This document shows positions 27,940-37,978 of a DNA stretch of 64,000 bases, piece after piece; position 1 is the first letter of the stretch; each line of letters opens with the position of its first letter. The stretch comes from Margaritispora aquatica (lineage: Eukaryota; Ascomycota; Leotiomycetes; Helotiales; Discinellaceae): NCBI GenBank assembly GCA_007644065.1, contig VJWN01000025.1:319927-383926 (forward strand). The letters run 5' to 3'. The translations under genes and the position numbers were made by a program. The notes under the pieces were generated by a model. It made no database searches. It was not told the origin of the DNA and was given only the letters and a program-made list of their open reading frames with translations.

Positions 27940-28422
27940 TGCTATTTTTGGACTCTGTCCTTATCTGTTGAATAAGTCATTGAGAGGGAAACAAGGTAGC
28001 CCGACCAGCGTTAAGAATAGAGTTGTAATTTTCCTTTGAGCACATTTTTGACATACAAGCAGTTCATAAGCCTTTTTGTATCTGTTATACTAGATGAAAG
28101 AAATTTGCGGATCTGTTACTTAGTCACAACAGCCCAAGATCTACTACATTAGATCTTACAAGACCTTGGAACCAGCTGCTGTGAGCTGAGTCCGGACAGT
28201 CTTGTATCTTATTGTTGAGGTCGCAGGAAGCCATACCTCTCCTTAGCTCTTTGTTTTTGTTGTGTTTTCACTTATTCCTTCTTTTGCAAAAGTTTGAAGG
28301 GGTTTTATCTTGGCACTCGTGTATCGAACGCTTCATTATTATCAGAATCCCAGGTCTTCAGCTAGCCAGCATCACATAGCCTCGCTCACCCTAGCGGCTC
28401 TTGCCTTCTTGCCAAGAAAGCG

Positions 28423-29040
28423 TCATTTTATAGCTGCTCTAGATTTATCAATCCGTTCCCTCTGCGCCTCCACTTCCTTTTTCCACCTTGCTCTCCTCTC
28501 CATGATTTCCTTCATTGACAACATTCCCATGCCCACTTTCTTTTCCTTCACATCAATCACAGCTCCTCGCTTCCTCCCAAACCAGCCTCTGAGTTTATGA
28601 TTTCTCTCAAGATCAAGAATGGGGTCCTTGCACTCCTTGCAATAACTTCTCTTAATCACCAAATGCTGCGCCATATTCTCACAGCACGATAGCTGTGCCA
28701 GAGGAGACGTCGAAGGCAAGATGCCATAATATCTTGCTTCACATGGCGGCTCGTGGACAGAAAGCCAGTAGATATGCCCGCATTGTTCGTGTAGAGCTCG
28801 AATTTGGAGACAGCGCTGCAAGAAGGGCATTTTTTCTTTTTTTTCGTTAAGCGACGGAGCCGCGGTTGTATTATGAGTCAAGAAGTCAATGCCGAGGCCG
28901 ATACCAGTATCTTGTTTTTCTAGAGTTGTTGCTGTCCTCAGGGTGCTAGCTGAATCTGATTGTGCAGTTGCCTTGTGTCTTTTCGAGGAGCGATTTTTGA
29001 CGTTGAAATCATATTTGTTTTGGGACCTCAGTAGAGACAT
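28423..29040 (-). CDS. Cys-rich hypothetical protein B
   Basis: An open frame of 205 residues that I do not recognise. The first 70 residues are polar and low in pattern; an internal ATG at about 28,830 (MPFLQRCLQIRALHEQCGH) could be the true start. From there come CGH, a cysteine in EPPCEARYYG, a CC pair, a CKEC pair, then LRGWFGRKR and a basic, probably helical C terminus. The cysteine spacing suggests a zinc ribbon or similar fold. The order (C/H-rich N part, CxxC, GWF, charged helix) parallels the neighbouring 27,148-27,804 protein on the same strand, which suggests a tandem duplication that has diverged. No secretion signal. Confidence 0.5.
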   Translation of the reverse strand: MSLLRSQNKYDFNVKNRSSKRHKATAQSDSASTLRTATTLEKQDTGIGLGIDFLTHNTTAAPSLNEKKEKMPFLQRCLQIRALHEQCGHIYWLSVHEPPCEARYYGILPSTSPLAQLSCCENMAQHLVIKRSYCKECKDPILDLERNHKLRGWFGRKRGAVIDVKEKKVGMGMLSMKEIMERRARWKKEVEAQRERIDKSRAAIK

Positions 29041-30012
29041 CTCCGGATAACCGTATAGGCGTATGGGCGTTTGAACAGGTGCGAGAATTTGCTTAGCAGT
29101 CTTCTCTGTAACTGCGCCGTATGTTATTGATTGTGGCTTTGTGTTTAGGAACTGTTCTTTTTCTTTGATTGTGGTTTTGCGGAATGCATTGTTGAGACCT
29201 GAACATGGCGGTTAAATGTGTAGACAAAGAACGATGTGAATGATTGAACATGGTGACAAAGATATTCTTATCAATTTTGAATCAATTTGTTAGTGAGAGT
29301 TCAGTTTATGCTTTTCTGATTGAGATTTTATTGTTGGCACGTTGTTTGCAAAGATTCACTAATACTTCGTGAATAACGTCGTAAGCGAGTTGAATCGCCA
29401 TCCAGGACTTTAGAGCCAAGTGTGATTCTACAGCAAAATAGACCCGACCGTATTGAATCGTCCCATTCAGTACAAATTTTCGTACTACAATCAGGGTCTC
29501 TGATGCACTCACGACCACAAACTCTTTACTTCCAATCTTGAACCAATTTTTGGATTCACAATTTCGCTAATGTTAGCCCAATTCAAATTCCAAATTTCAT
29601 TTATTGCAAAAATCTCTTGGAGACCAAAGGTTTGTAAACAGACTGCCCAGTGATCACCTGAGCAGTCCAATGGTTCTAAATTGCACGCTAAATAAGCACA
29701 CCCGACAAACGTTGCAATTATGTCGGTAGCCTGGTTAATCAACAACCATATATGTCTCTCCATCCATCAAGTCGAAGCGAAGAGTCGAAAGATAATATGT
29801 ATCCACCTCCACCATTACACCGTAAGCCGAAGTCGGAAGCCGAAAGTTGAAAGTCGAGCGAAAAACGAAATCCCGAATTCAAGTCCAGCAAGTTGTCAGA
29901 AGCGTCCTCCTCCCTCCCCGCCGATCTCAAAGTCCAAGACCCGATCTCCCCCTCGCCATCCTATTCCATCCTCCTACTCCCTCCATCTATCGTCCATCCA
30001 GTTGAGAACACT
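29041..30012. other. intergenic
   Basis: No gene is seen. The segment from about 29,780 to 29,880 has short GAAGTCGAAA-like imperfect repeats and is probably the 3' region of the reverse-strand repeat-peptide gene. Confidence 0.4.
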
Positions 30013-30192
30013 CTACATCAGCGAGCATCCACCTCCACCCGGGAATTTCTGAACTGTGCATCCGCCACCACCTGGAAACTTCTGAACACTGCATCCCCCG
30101 CCTCCTGGGAACTTTTGAACTGTACATCCACCGCCACCTGGGAACTTCTGAACGGTGCAGCCGCCGCCTCCTGGGAAATGCTTGAAAGCCAT
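30013..30192 (-). CDS. 59-residue peptide of five KFPGGGGC repeats
   Basis: The frame begins MAFKHFPGGGG and consists of five 11-residue units of form KFPGGGGC[T/S]VQ (the first starts KHFPGGGG, the last ends CSLM), then TAG. The 33-bp units differ at the DNA level mostly at third codon positions (Phe TTC/TTT, Pro CCA/CCG, all four Gly codons, Cys TGC/TGT), so the protein repeat is held while the DNA drifts: strong evidence of coding on this strand. Context supports a real gene: TATAAAG about 145 bp upstream, a CA-rich leader and a good ATG context (CAACATGG). There is no signal peptide, membrane segment or Lys-Arg processing site, so it does not look like a Kex2-processed secreted precursor. 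Each unit carries one cysteine at 11-residue spacing, so metal binding, disulphide polymerisation or modification are all possible. I recognise no family. Confidence 0.75.
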   Translation of the reverse strand: MAFKHFPGGGGCTVQKFPGGGGCTVQKFPGGGGCSVQKFPGGGGCTVQKFPGGGGCSLM

Positions 30193-30334
30193 GTTGATTA
30201 TTAGGGTGGTGGGTGGAAGGATTGGATTGTTGTTGTTTGTAGTGAGTGGAGAGCAGTGATTATGTGTTGATTGCGTTGAGGGAGTGTGTTTGTGATGCTG
30301 AGATGAAGATTGAATCCGTGGGAGAGGATGGGGA

Positions 30335-30341
30335 CTTTATA
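30335..30341 (-). promoter_or_regulatory. TATA box of the repeat-peptide gene
   Basis: TATAAAG on the reverse strand, followed by a pyrimidine- and CA-rich leader of about 145 nt with ACAAACAACAACAATCC before the ATG. This is the look of a strongly expressed fungal promoter. Confidence 0.55.
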
Positions 30342-30399
30342 GTATCAAGGACGCTGGTTTTGGATGCCTGACTACTTCTCTTGCCCTGTAGACTTCATG

Positions 30400-31517
30400 A
30401 TGAAGAATGATGGCGTATGTGAAGTGGAGGGGGAAATCACAAAACTCAAAGACTCGACTCTTCAGCGATGTTGGATTCGCCTCTTGCCTTTGAAGAGCAA
30501 AACAAGCTCATCGGTTCGACTTGCCTCAGTTCCCCCCCCAAAAAGCATCACAAGCTCGTGCCCACTGCTCAATTTCTCACCACTTCTCTAGCATCCAAGC
30601 AATATCCGGATAACCAGCCAGAAATTACACGCCACATCTTGCAAAAGCCTGACCTCATCTTCCAAGCCAAGCAGGAAAAGCCGAGAGCCTACGGCCGCAA
30701 GACAGAAGACAAGCATGCATCGACCAAGCTTCTTCACCGGCCTTCCCTTTCTCAATTCCACAACCTCGTGCCAAAAAGCCGCATTGCCCTCATGCCTCGC
30801 GTCCTTGTGTCGACAAAGGGGTAGGCTTAACATTGTCCTCGTTAAGCGAGCCCCGCGAGCCGGGCGCTCCTTAACATTGTCCTGCCACGTATTTTGGGCA
30901 TCGTCGATAAAGGAACATCAATCTACGTGGATCTAGATTGCGCTTGGGAAAGTAAGTGGTGTGGAATGAAATCTTTTCGGAATGGTAGATGCTTGGAAAC
31001 GGTGGTCTTGTGTTATGTAGATTTTTGGTTGGGCTTGTATGGAGGTGTTGGAATGGGAGCAAGAGTGCTGGTGGCAAATAGGTTGATGTATGGAAGGAAT
31101 TGTTGGACAATTCTGGGAGGTGACAAAGAGGAGTGTGGATTTGTGAAATCCTGCTGTCTGTGATTATGTGTTTGAATCGACTCTCAGCTAGCATGTCAAT
31201 TGGTGATCACGAAAGTCAGAAGCAAGTTATTAACATCCAAGTACAGATAGCCTTGATTTCTACATTATTATTGAGTCAACCCCAGATTAATTTAATAAGT
31301 CCTCTTATAGGATTGTGTAACTTATACTTAATATCAAATCATCCCGAAACTCACTCAACACCTACGTCCCAACCAAATCATTCCTCGCCATGAAATGGAG
31401 CCTACAGAAAACCTGCTCCCATACTCCAGTAAGTGGTATCCAGATTCGTTCCAATGTTGTAATACATGTCTCGTTCTATCATCCTGCGACATATCTTCAC
31501 CACAACCAACCACCGAA
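30400..31517. other. intergenic with a direct-repeat/dyad structure
   Basis: No gene is supported. A 14-bp direct repeat (CTTAACATTGTCCT at 30,826-30,839 and 30,870-30,883) brackets a GC-rich imperfect palindrome (GTTAAGCGAGCCC... against ...GGGCGCTCCTTAAC). This may be a footprint of a small mobile element. Confidence 0.4.
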
Positions 31518-33202
31518 TTAGGAGCGAAAATACGACTTTCCCTCCAACATCTCCACAATCTTCTCACAAGCCCGTTTCCTCCCTCCATATCGACTACAGG
31601 TTAAAGACAGCTCGCGGGCTCTCTGTCTCAACCCAACGGCTTGCTCACCCTCTCCTAGTACTCGCATAATGGAGCGGAAGAACTCTCCGGCCTCCACGCT
31701 GGGTGCTGCAGAACGGCTACCATATACGCCGATGCCTAGCCACTCAACACGGTTCGCCATATCGATCGTCGAAAGCCAGCTCGGCAGTACGACCTGAGGG
31801 ACACCGGCACTTTGAAATGTTAGCTTTGTTAGGAAACAACTGATTGGAGTACGTAGATATACCTTAACGCTTCGTGAAAAGAGTTGACCCCGCCATGATG
31901 CACAGAACACATCACATTTCCAGTCTTCAGCACCGCCAACGGCCCCACAGCCAACCATTCCAGAATCCTCACCCTCCCATCCACAATCTCCTTTGAAAGA
32001 GCCCCAACCGAATCACCCTTCAATCCCAAGCCCTTGAACCCGCCTCCAGGATTCTGATCACTCGACACCCCTCTTCCGTTCTTCGTCTTCAATTTCCACA
32101 ACACCTGAATGCCAGGTATCCGATGCAGTAGTATCTTGAGCCCAAACGCTATCTCGCCCGCCATCACATCGTCGACGACGATTTGCGAGCCGAGATTGAC
32201 GAGCACCGTTGGCCCGCGCCTGAGCCACGCGAAGAGCTCTGGATCGAGTTTGGAGATGGAAGCTTCGGGTAAGGTGATGGGACCACATGGTGTCACGTTT
32301 GAGGGGATGTGGCAGGGGTAATCTGTTTCCGGTATTGACGGAACGAGGAAGTGTCGATTTTGGTTGTAGATGTCCATTGAGGGTGGTAGAGGGGGGAGAT
32401 CATGTGAAATGCGGTATTGTTTGAGCGCTTTGAGTTTGGGTGACTTGTTGAGTGACCATTTCGACAGGAATGTGAGATAGACGTTCGCTGGTATATGAGA
32501 CAGTGGGAGTGGGTAAGGGAATGCGGATGATATTCTGGACTTGTGAGTAGATAGTCCATTTTATCTTGGTAGATGATGTACTTACGCTGGTGTTCTGAGA
32601 AGTCTCGTAAGTAACGGTTGTTCCTTTCTGAAGAGTTCCTGAAATGTGTTGGGGCTGAGAACCACACATCTATGATTTAATTTCTCGCAAGCTTCGAGGC
32701 CTTGAGACATAAGCGGTTCGACAACGACAATATCTGGTCTGACGGAACACAAGATTTTCAGACAGCTCTTATAGCCTGTGACATACTCAGGACCTTCCCA
32801 GGTATTCAGAAGCGCAGGTAATGTGACGCTGTATGTTGATCTTGCTCCCCTCATACCAGGTGTGAATGGACCTATAAATTCATTCTTGTAGGTGAGCGTT
32901 TCCAGCGCAGATAATCCAGCGACAAGGTGAAAGGTGATTGGAGAACCATGTTTGGGAATTGAATTATTGAGCTGCTTGATCCGATGATGAAGCGGTTTGA
33001 AAGATGCGATGTGGATGTCATACTTTTGAAGGAGAATGAGTTCGGACGTTACGGCAAGAATGACATTTGAACATCCATATTCGCTACTCGTAAAGAACAG
33101 GATCGCTTTTCGGCCTGGAGTTCCGTTCCTGGGAGTGTCACGGCCATTAGCTTCACCGTTGTCTTCAAGTGTAAATCCACTCGAGGCGAAGCTAGAACTC
33201 AT
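31518..33202 (-). CDS. family 1 UDP-glycosyltransferase
   Basis: Three exons, 33,202-32,586, 32,534-31,863 and 31,809-31,518, with introns of 51 and 53 nt, give 526 residues in one phase. The N-terminal half starts with a strand-rich ILFFTSSEYGCSN acceptor-domain segment. The C-terminal half has the nucleotide-sugar site: PTVLVNLGSQ, then VHHGGVNSFHEAL joined by the second splice to SAGVPQVVLPSW, then a DMANRVEWLGIG segment. This is the GT1 signature; the HHGG and downstream acidic/Asn positions bind the UDP-sugar. It should transfer a sugar, often glucose, to a small lipophilic acceptor in the cytoplasm. There is no C-terminal membrane anchor. The residue after W in LPSW is Leu rather than the common Asp. 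No neighbour gives a clear substrate. Confidence 0.85.
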
Positions 33203-33840
33203 TATTTGGGAAGGAATTCAATGGTAAAATATTGGATTGAAGGAGAATGAAGTCGGAACATTCTCCCATCATGTTCACATGGAGGATTTCGCTCATAAGA
33301 GAATAGCTGGCGCATAAATTGATTGGAAGTCTTTCATTTCTTCAACTGACCAACTCTCTTCCATAGCACTATTAGTCGGCCTAGGTCGATGGTACCATCT
33401 CAACTCGTGTAAACTTTGCCACTGGTGGGATGTTTGAGCCTCTTAAATTCAAGGCTTTCAATTTAGACTTCATGTACCGCACGTTCTATGCTTCAACGGG
33501 ACTCGCCTCGTGCGGGAAGATCCAAGATCGCGTGGTAACAAATATGATTTAGCTGCTATTCGGAGATTAAACCCCTGAGCCATTCGTCCAGCTCAGCAAC
33601 ATGATACAGTTTCTATTTTAGTTTTGAGCTATCAGCCACTATCGGAATATAACGACTCAGTAGAGACGGTGGAACCGAGGAAGGTGGGTGGTAATTGAGG
33701 AGGGCATCGCGTGGAAAGCACACAATCACTGTTCAGGTTTAAAGATTGTGAATGGTCTTCCTTTAGTGTTTTACCAGCTTGGTACTGAGAAACCAAATAA
33801 TATTCATTCCTTTCTTGGGTATCATTTCTTCGCTTTTCGA
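33203..33840. other. intergenic
   Basis: No gene is seen. A 6-bp perfect hairpin (CTGAGC...GCTCAG) near 33,575-33,596 resembles a tRNA D-arm region but a full cloverleaf cannot be drawn. Confidence 0.4.
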
Positions 33841-35229
33841 TCAATCGAACGTAACTTTCTTTCCCTGAAACGCTACATTTTGTTTGGCTTCTTTCGCCTT
33901 TTTTGCCGCCTGCCAACTGGGATGTAGAACACCAACGTCGTCCTTCTTCCCCGCACCTCTGGGTTTTGGTACCACTGCAATGGCGTTGTCACCAGTTGCC
34001 TTCTCATAATTTCGAGATCGTTGAGGCCCACCTCGTCCAGGCCCACGAAACCTTCCTTCCCTTTCATTTGGATCCTTGGCGCCTCTTTTCGCATCCCAGC
34101 CGTCATCCTTTGATTTCACAACAGAACCCTTCCCAGCTACGATGTGCTTTGCTTTCTCCCCGAATTTCTTCTCGGCTATTGCTTGACGCTCTTTCTGACC
34201 ACGTCTGTTCTTTCTCGCAGCAGGTTTGAAGTCTTCGAGCTCAGATGCTTCAGATTCAGATCCAGACCAGTAGCCACCAATGAGGGACGGAAGGAAGGTA
34301 GAGCCTTTAGTGGGTGCGGGTTTTGCTTTGGCAGCCCTTTTCGGACCAGCTTGCGGTTCTGGGGCAGGCTCTGGAGAGAGAGATTTTGCTTCTTCTGAAG
34401 CAGGAGGTGGAGATGGTTCAGGTGACAAGGACAGAGAGAGACGACTTTCAGGTTCAGTAGTTCTCTTAGCCCTATATTCATCCTCATCGAAGCTCTCTTC
34501 GTCCGATGAAGCGCCTAGAAGCGCATCATAGCGTGAGAGCTCCTCCTCATCTAGAGATTCGGCGCCTGAATTTTCCTCGGCTGGTTCAACTTCATTCTCT
34601 AAATCCGTCCCTAAACCCTCCCAGGATTCGTTGTCTAGGGCATCATCGCCTTCTAGCTTGGAATTCTCATCTGTAGCTATTTTCCCTTTTTGAGGCACGA
34701 CAGGAGCCTCAACTACCTGCTCTTTGGGCTTTTTTGCCTTGCTGTTCCCTGGTTTTGGTGTTGGTATGCCCATGGCAACATACATCCCACTAATTATCTG
34801 CTGCATAACATCCTTAACCGGTTTCGTATTGCACATCCCACTTGTAACATTACTTATGGCTGCCAATGTTTGCTCTGTTCCCTCCAGCTTTTGAATTGGC
34901 TTCCTGACCTCTTCTGGCAGCATTTCACTCTCTGCAAAAGTCTTGACCTTCAACAGCGTTTTGTGAAGATGTGTCTCTGTAAGGGTTGGCATATCGAGGC
35001 TCTTCAAAGCCTCAATCTCCCGAGTTATCCTTCCAATGTTCTCAACTTCATTCTGAGTCTTCGCTCGTGTGAGTCGTTGACCGAGCTTTTGACGTTCGAA
35101 ACCTTTCGCGGTTTTTAATGCTCGGTGGAGTAATTTCGTGCTTTGAGCGAGAGTTTCCTGAACAGTCTTTCCCCGCGATTTGAAATTTCTGCCGCCATCA
35201 TCATTATCTGATCGTTTCCGTTTAGGCAT
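33841..35229 (-). CDS. BUD22: BUD22-family ribosome biogenesis protein
   Basis: A single-exon frame of 462 residues. The N terminus is basic (MPKRKRSDN) and followed by a helical domain (KLLHRALKTAKGFERQKLGQRL...) as in BUD22/SRFBP1 proteins. The middle is acidic and low-complexity (DNESWEGLGTDLENE, SLDEEELSRYDALLG) with Pro/Ala/Lys-rich linkers. The C-terminal signature is well kept: STFLPSLIGGYWSGSESEAS, RKNRRGQKERQAIAEKKFGEKAKH and the terminal VLHPSWQAAKKAKE...FQGKKVTFD. In yeast Bud22 acts in the nucleolus in early 40S pre-rRNA processing. Its length is close to that of fungal relatives. It is flanked by intergenic DNA and divergent from the SDR gene. Confidence 0.9.
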   Translation of the reverse strand: MPKRKRSDNDDGGRNFKSRGKTVQETLAQSTKLLHRALKTAKGFERQKLGQRLTRAKTQNEVENIGRITREIEALKSLDMPTLTETHLHKTLLKVKTFAESEMLPEEVRKPIQKLEGTEQTLAAISNVTSGMCNTKPVKDVMQQIISGMYVAMGIPTPKPGNSKAKKPKEQVVEAPVVPQKGKIATDENSKLEGDDALDNESWEGLGTDLENEVEPAEENSGAESLDEEELSRYDALLGASSDEESFDEDEYRAKRTTEPESRLSLSLSPEPSPPPASEEAKSLSPEPAPEPQAGPKRAAKAKPAPTKGSTFLPSLIGGYWSGSESEASELEDFKPAARKNRRGQKERQAIAEKKFGEKAKHIVAGKGSVVKSKDDGWDAKRGAKDPNEREGRFRGPGRGGPQRSRNYEKATGDNAIAVVPKPRGAGKKDDVGVLHPSWQAAKKAKEAKQNVAFQGKKVTFD

Positions 35230-35556
35230 ATTGTGTGATTGCTTTGTATGTTCGAGTCGAAAACTGAGCCTGGAAGTTCAAAACTTCAACCTCAGCCTTG
35301 CTAGAAATTTAAGCGGGGCTAAATATGAAGCTAACCTGATTTGATATATCCAAGTTTAACCCTGGCACATAACCAGTAGAGTGGGATGAACTCCAGGTTG
35401 ACGACATCTCAAGGTGAGATTCAAAAGTCATTAGTAAGTGGGCTTGGAGAAGTCGAGGAAAGGGTGGTTGTAAAATAGTAGATTGTCTTCTCTATATTCA
35501 TCATTTACCATTTATTTGCTTGCATTTGAAAACTGCTTAGTGGCACTATCGATACC
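35230..35556. promoter_or_regulatory. shared upstream region between BUD22 and the SDR
   Basis: A 327-bp divergent gap that must hold both promoters. A GC-rich short palindrome-like TTAAGCGGGGCTAA lies near 35,308. No clear TATA box was identified. Confidence 0.4.
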
Positions 35557-36543
35557 ATGGCTACTTCATCTATCCAAGCTTCTAATTTGTTCAATGTCAA
35601 TGGAATTGTGGCAGTCATCACCGGAGGAGGTACAGGTATGTCTAGACTTCATATTTGTCTAAAATCCTGTGTGCTCAGAACATGTCTACAGAGTTGTAGG
35701 TTGAAAGTTCTACCTCGCTAAGCGATGTCCATATTTCATCTCTTCCATATTGAAATAACGTCCTTAGGTATTGGTCTTATGATGGCGAGGGCTCTTGCCT
35801 TGAATGGAGCACACAAGGTGTACATAGTCGGGCGTCGAAAAGATGTCCTCGAGGACGCTGCTAAAACAGTCGATACCAAGAACATTATTCCACTCGTTGG
35901 TGATGTTACTTCGAAAGAAGCCCTCGCCTCTCTTGTCTCGACCATAACATCCGAGGTAGGGTATATCAACCTCTTGATCGCAAATTCAGGGATGCTTGGA
36001 CCCCAAGCTGCCCAGAAAATAACTACGGACTCCACCATTGAAGACTTCCAAAAGGCATGGGGTGACGCTCAAGATGACTTTGCCAAAACATTTGAGCTAA
36101 ACACCGTGGCTGTTTGGTATACAATTGTTGGCTTCTTAGGTCTTCTTGATGCGGGAAACAAAAAGGGCAACGTTGAACAGAAGAGTCAAGTGCTTGCCAC
36201 GAGCAGCATCGGTGGCTTCAATCGCAATGTTCCAGGAGGCTATGCGTATGGACAAAGCAAAGCTGCAACTACGCATATGATGAAACAACTGGCAACCAAC
36301 TTGGCTCCTTTTGGAATCAGATCCAATGTTCTGGCACCAGGACTGTTTCCATCGGAGCTTGCAGCAGGTATTATTGGGGAGGGCAAATTTCCAAAATCGA
36401 TAATACCAATGGAGCGTGTTGGAACAGAAGAAGATATGGCGGGTTGTATCTTGTTTCTTGCAAGCAGAGCTGGAGGTTACTGTGATGGCACCGTCGTGGT
36501 TGTCGATGGCGGAAGATTGAGTTTGATGCCAGCCACATACTGA
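35557..36543 (+). CDS. short-chain dehydrogenase/reductase
   Basis: Two exons, 35,557-35,635 and 35,768-36,543, with a 132-nt intron (GTATGT...CCTTAG), give 284 residues. The splice reconstitutes the cofactor motif TGGGTGIG at residues 22-29. The remaining classical SDR features are present: IANSG (the usual NAG has Ser in place of Ala), a catalytic Ser at about 172-173 (ATSSIGG), Tyr187 and Lys191 in YGQSK, and a C-terminal DGTVVVVDGGR strand. GRR after the second strand suggests NADPH preference. It should be a cytosolic NAD(P)H-dependent reductase or dehydrogenase of a small alcohol/ketone; substrate unknown. An alternative N terminus within the intron (35,725) would lack the first glycine of the motif, so the spliced form is preferred. 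Confidence 0.88.
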
Positions 36544-36710
36544 AGCTTAGAGACATAGGAAATCGAGGATAGAGTGAAGTATACATACCAATTTTCGACT
36601 CTTCTTGTGCCTGCGTGAACCATTAGGATGTCATAGCTCGAGCTGGTCTAGGATAATCGAATACTGTCAATTTCCTCTTCGCCCGATTCATTCTCAATAT
36701 TCGGATTGAT

Positions 36711-37124
36711 CTATGTCCAGACAACCAAAGCTACAAGTCCCAGTAAACAGCCTGCATGCACTACAAAATGCACAAGTGGTCCTCCCAATCCCTTCACCTG
36801 GCCTCCAACGCCCACCTCTCCGCTTCTCATACGTGACCCAGCTCGCATGAGGGGTGCAATATGATATAGGGCCAATGCCCCAGCAACTTGCCGGCTTGTG
36901 ATATCTATAGGGCGAAGAGCGAAGACGAGAGCAATGATGTTTGAAGAAAATAGTAGAACGGCGTATTGCCTAATCAACGCTTCTGCGGGATTTCTGAGCT
37001 GCGGTGAAGAAGCCGGAACGGTAGGTAGCTGGGCGGAGGGAAAGAGGAGGAAATTGATACAGGCTGGTAGCTCGGTAAACAAGTGGAGATAGAATGGAAG
37101 CGTTTCTGGTATAGATGAAAACAT
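36711..37124 (-). CDS. small integral membrane protein, unknown
   Basis: A single-exon frame of 137 residues with three or four hydrophobic spans: FYLHLFTELPACINFLLF (about 11-28), the segment around YAVLLFSSNIIALVFAL (about 54-70), a weaker one around AGALALYHIAPLM, and VHFVVHAGCLLGLVALVVW at the C terminus. The loop after the third span is Arg/Gly-rich. Such small four-span proteins are common and uncharacterised in filamentous ascomycetes. It is convergent with the SDR (168-bp gap). Coding status rests on the regular membrane-span pattern and absence of overlap. Confidence 0.6.
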   Translation of the reverse strand: MFSSIPETLPFYLHLFTELPACINFLLFPSAQLPTVPASSPQLRNPAEALIRQYAVLLFSSNIIALVFALRPIDITSRQVAGALALYHIAPLMRAGSRMRSGEVGVGGQVKGLGGPLVHFVVHAGCLLGLVALVVWT

Positions 37125-37406
37125 CTTGACTCGTCAAGATGCTGCTGCTTTAATCGAGATGCGAATGTCATGGAAATATTGTGACAGGTGGGATATTTGA
37201 GATGCCACAATGCTTTCTTCAGATCAAAAATGGTCGTTTATCGGATTCGCCTGGCTAACCTAAGTTAGGAGGGATGTCAGCTTGACAACCACCTGACAGT
37301 CTGGTACTTTATAAGACTGACATCAAAGCTTATGGAAGCCGTCGGATTTAGTGGGAGGTCTAAACTGTATCAATAATACCTTACCTTGAGGTGTTGCAAG
37401 GAGTTG

Positions 37407-37446
37407 TGAGGTGTCCTGAGGTGTCTTGAGGTGTCCTAAGGTGACC
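37407..37446. repeat. 10-bp TGAGGTGTCC tandem repeat
   Basis: Four 10-bp units, TGAGGTGTCC / TGAGGTGTCT / TGAGGTGTCC / TAAGGTGACC, in head-to-tail order. Confidence 0.8.
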
Positions 37447-37542
37447 GCCGCCCTTTGACGTTGCTCACGTGTCGTCCAAATTTCCCGTCACCTCAAGCTT
37501 CATGTGCAACTCAACTGAACTTGAACTGAACTGAACTGCAAC

Positions 37543-37588
37543 ACACCACACCACACCACACCGCACCACACCACACCGCACCACACCG
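37543..37588. repeat. CCACA-type minisatellite
   Basis: About nine five-base units of CCACA with occasional CCGCA variants. A TGAAC repeat at 37,523-37,538 lies just before it. Confidence 0.85.
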
Positions 37589-37785
37589 TCGCAGAACTTG
37601 GCAGGATGCACCGTTCCTGCAGCTACCAGGATATCCAGATATTCAGGTCCACACAATAGAGCAGCACAACAAATCGCAAGTAAATCGTATAGGATGACCA
37701 ACTTTCAATATTAATGTTGCTTTCAAGTTTGGGCACAGCCTCACAAGTTAAACCTGACCTGAATGGAAGTCTGTAACAGCATGGA

Positions 37786-37823
37786 ATGCATCACCATCAC
37801 CATCATCATCACCATCACCATTA
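37786..37823. repeat. CATCAC trinucleotide-type repeat
   Basis: Mixed CAT/CAC triplets in tandem, no gene associated. Confidence 0.8.
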
Positions 37824-37935
37824 CATACCACATCATAAGCTTATCCCTGCAATCAGCTATCAAGAACTCTCGAAAATCAAGCTATGGTCCGAGTGCCAAT
37901 GAGCTCTTTCCCAATTATCTCGGGAGGGTGACATA

Positions 37936-37978
37936 CCTTTTCCCTTTTCCCTTTTCCCTTTTCCCTTTTCCCTTTTCC
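37936..37978. repeat. (CCCTTTT)n heptamer repeat
   Basis: About six copies of the 7-bp unit CCCTTTT (the last incomplete). Just downstream, 37,994-38,015, is another 7-bp repeat, CCTAAAT in three copies. Neither matches the usual fungal telomere unit TTAGGG. Confidence 0.85.

Noticed and set aside
29893..30204. Plus-strand 103-codon repetitive frame opposite the KFPGGGGC peptide
   Set aside because: Its repeat units differ in amino acids between copies, while the reverse-strand units are conserved with synonymous changes, so the reverse strand is the coding one.
33490..33600. Possible tRNA on the reverse strand (A-box-like TGGCTCAGGGG)
   Set aside because: No proper B box and no acceptor-stem pairing can be drawn.
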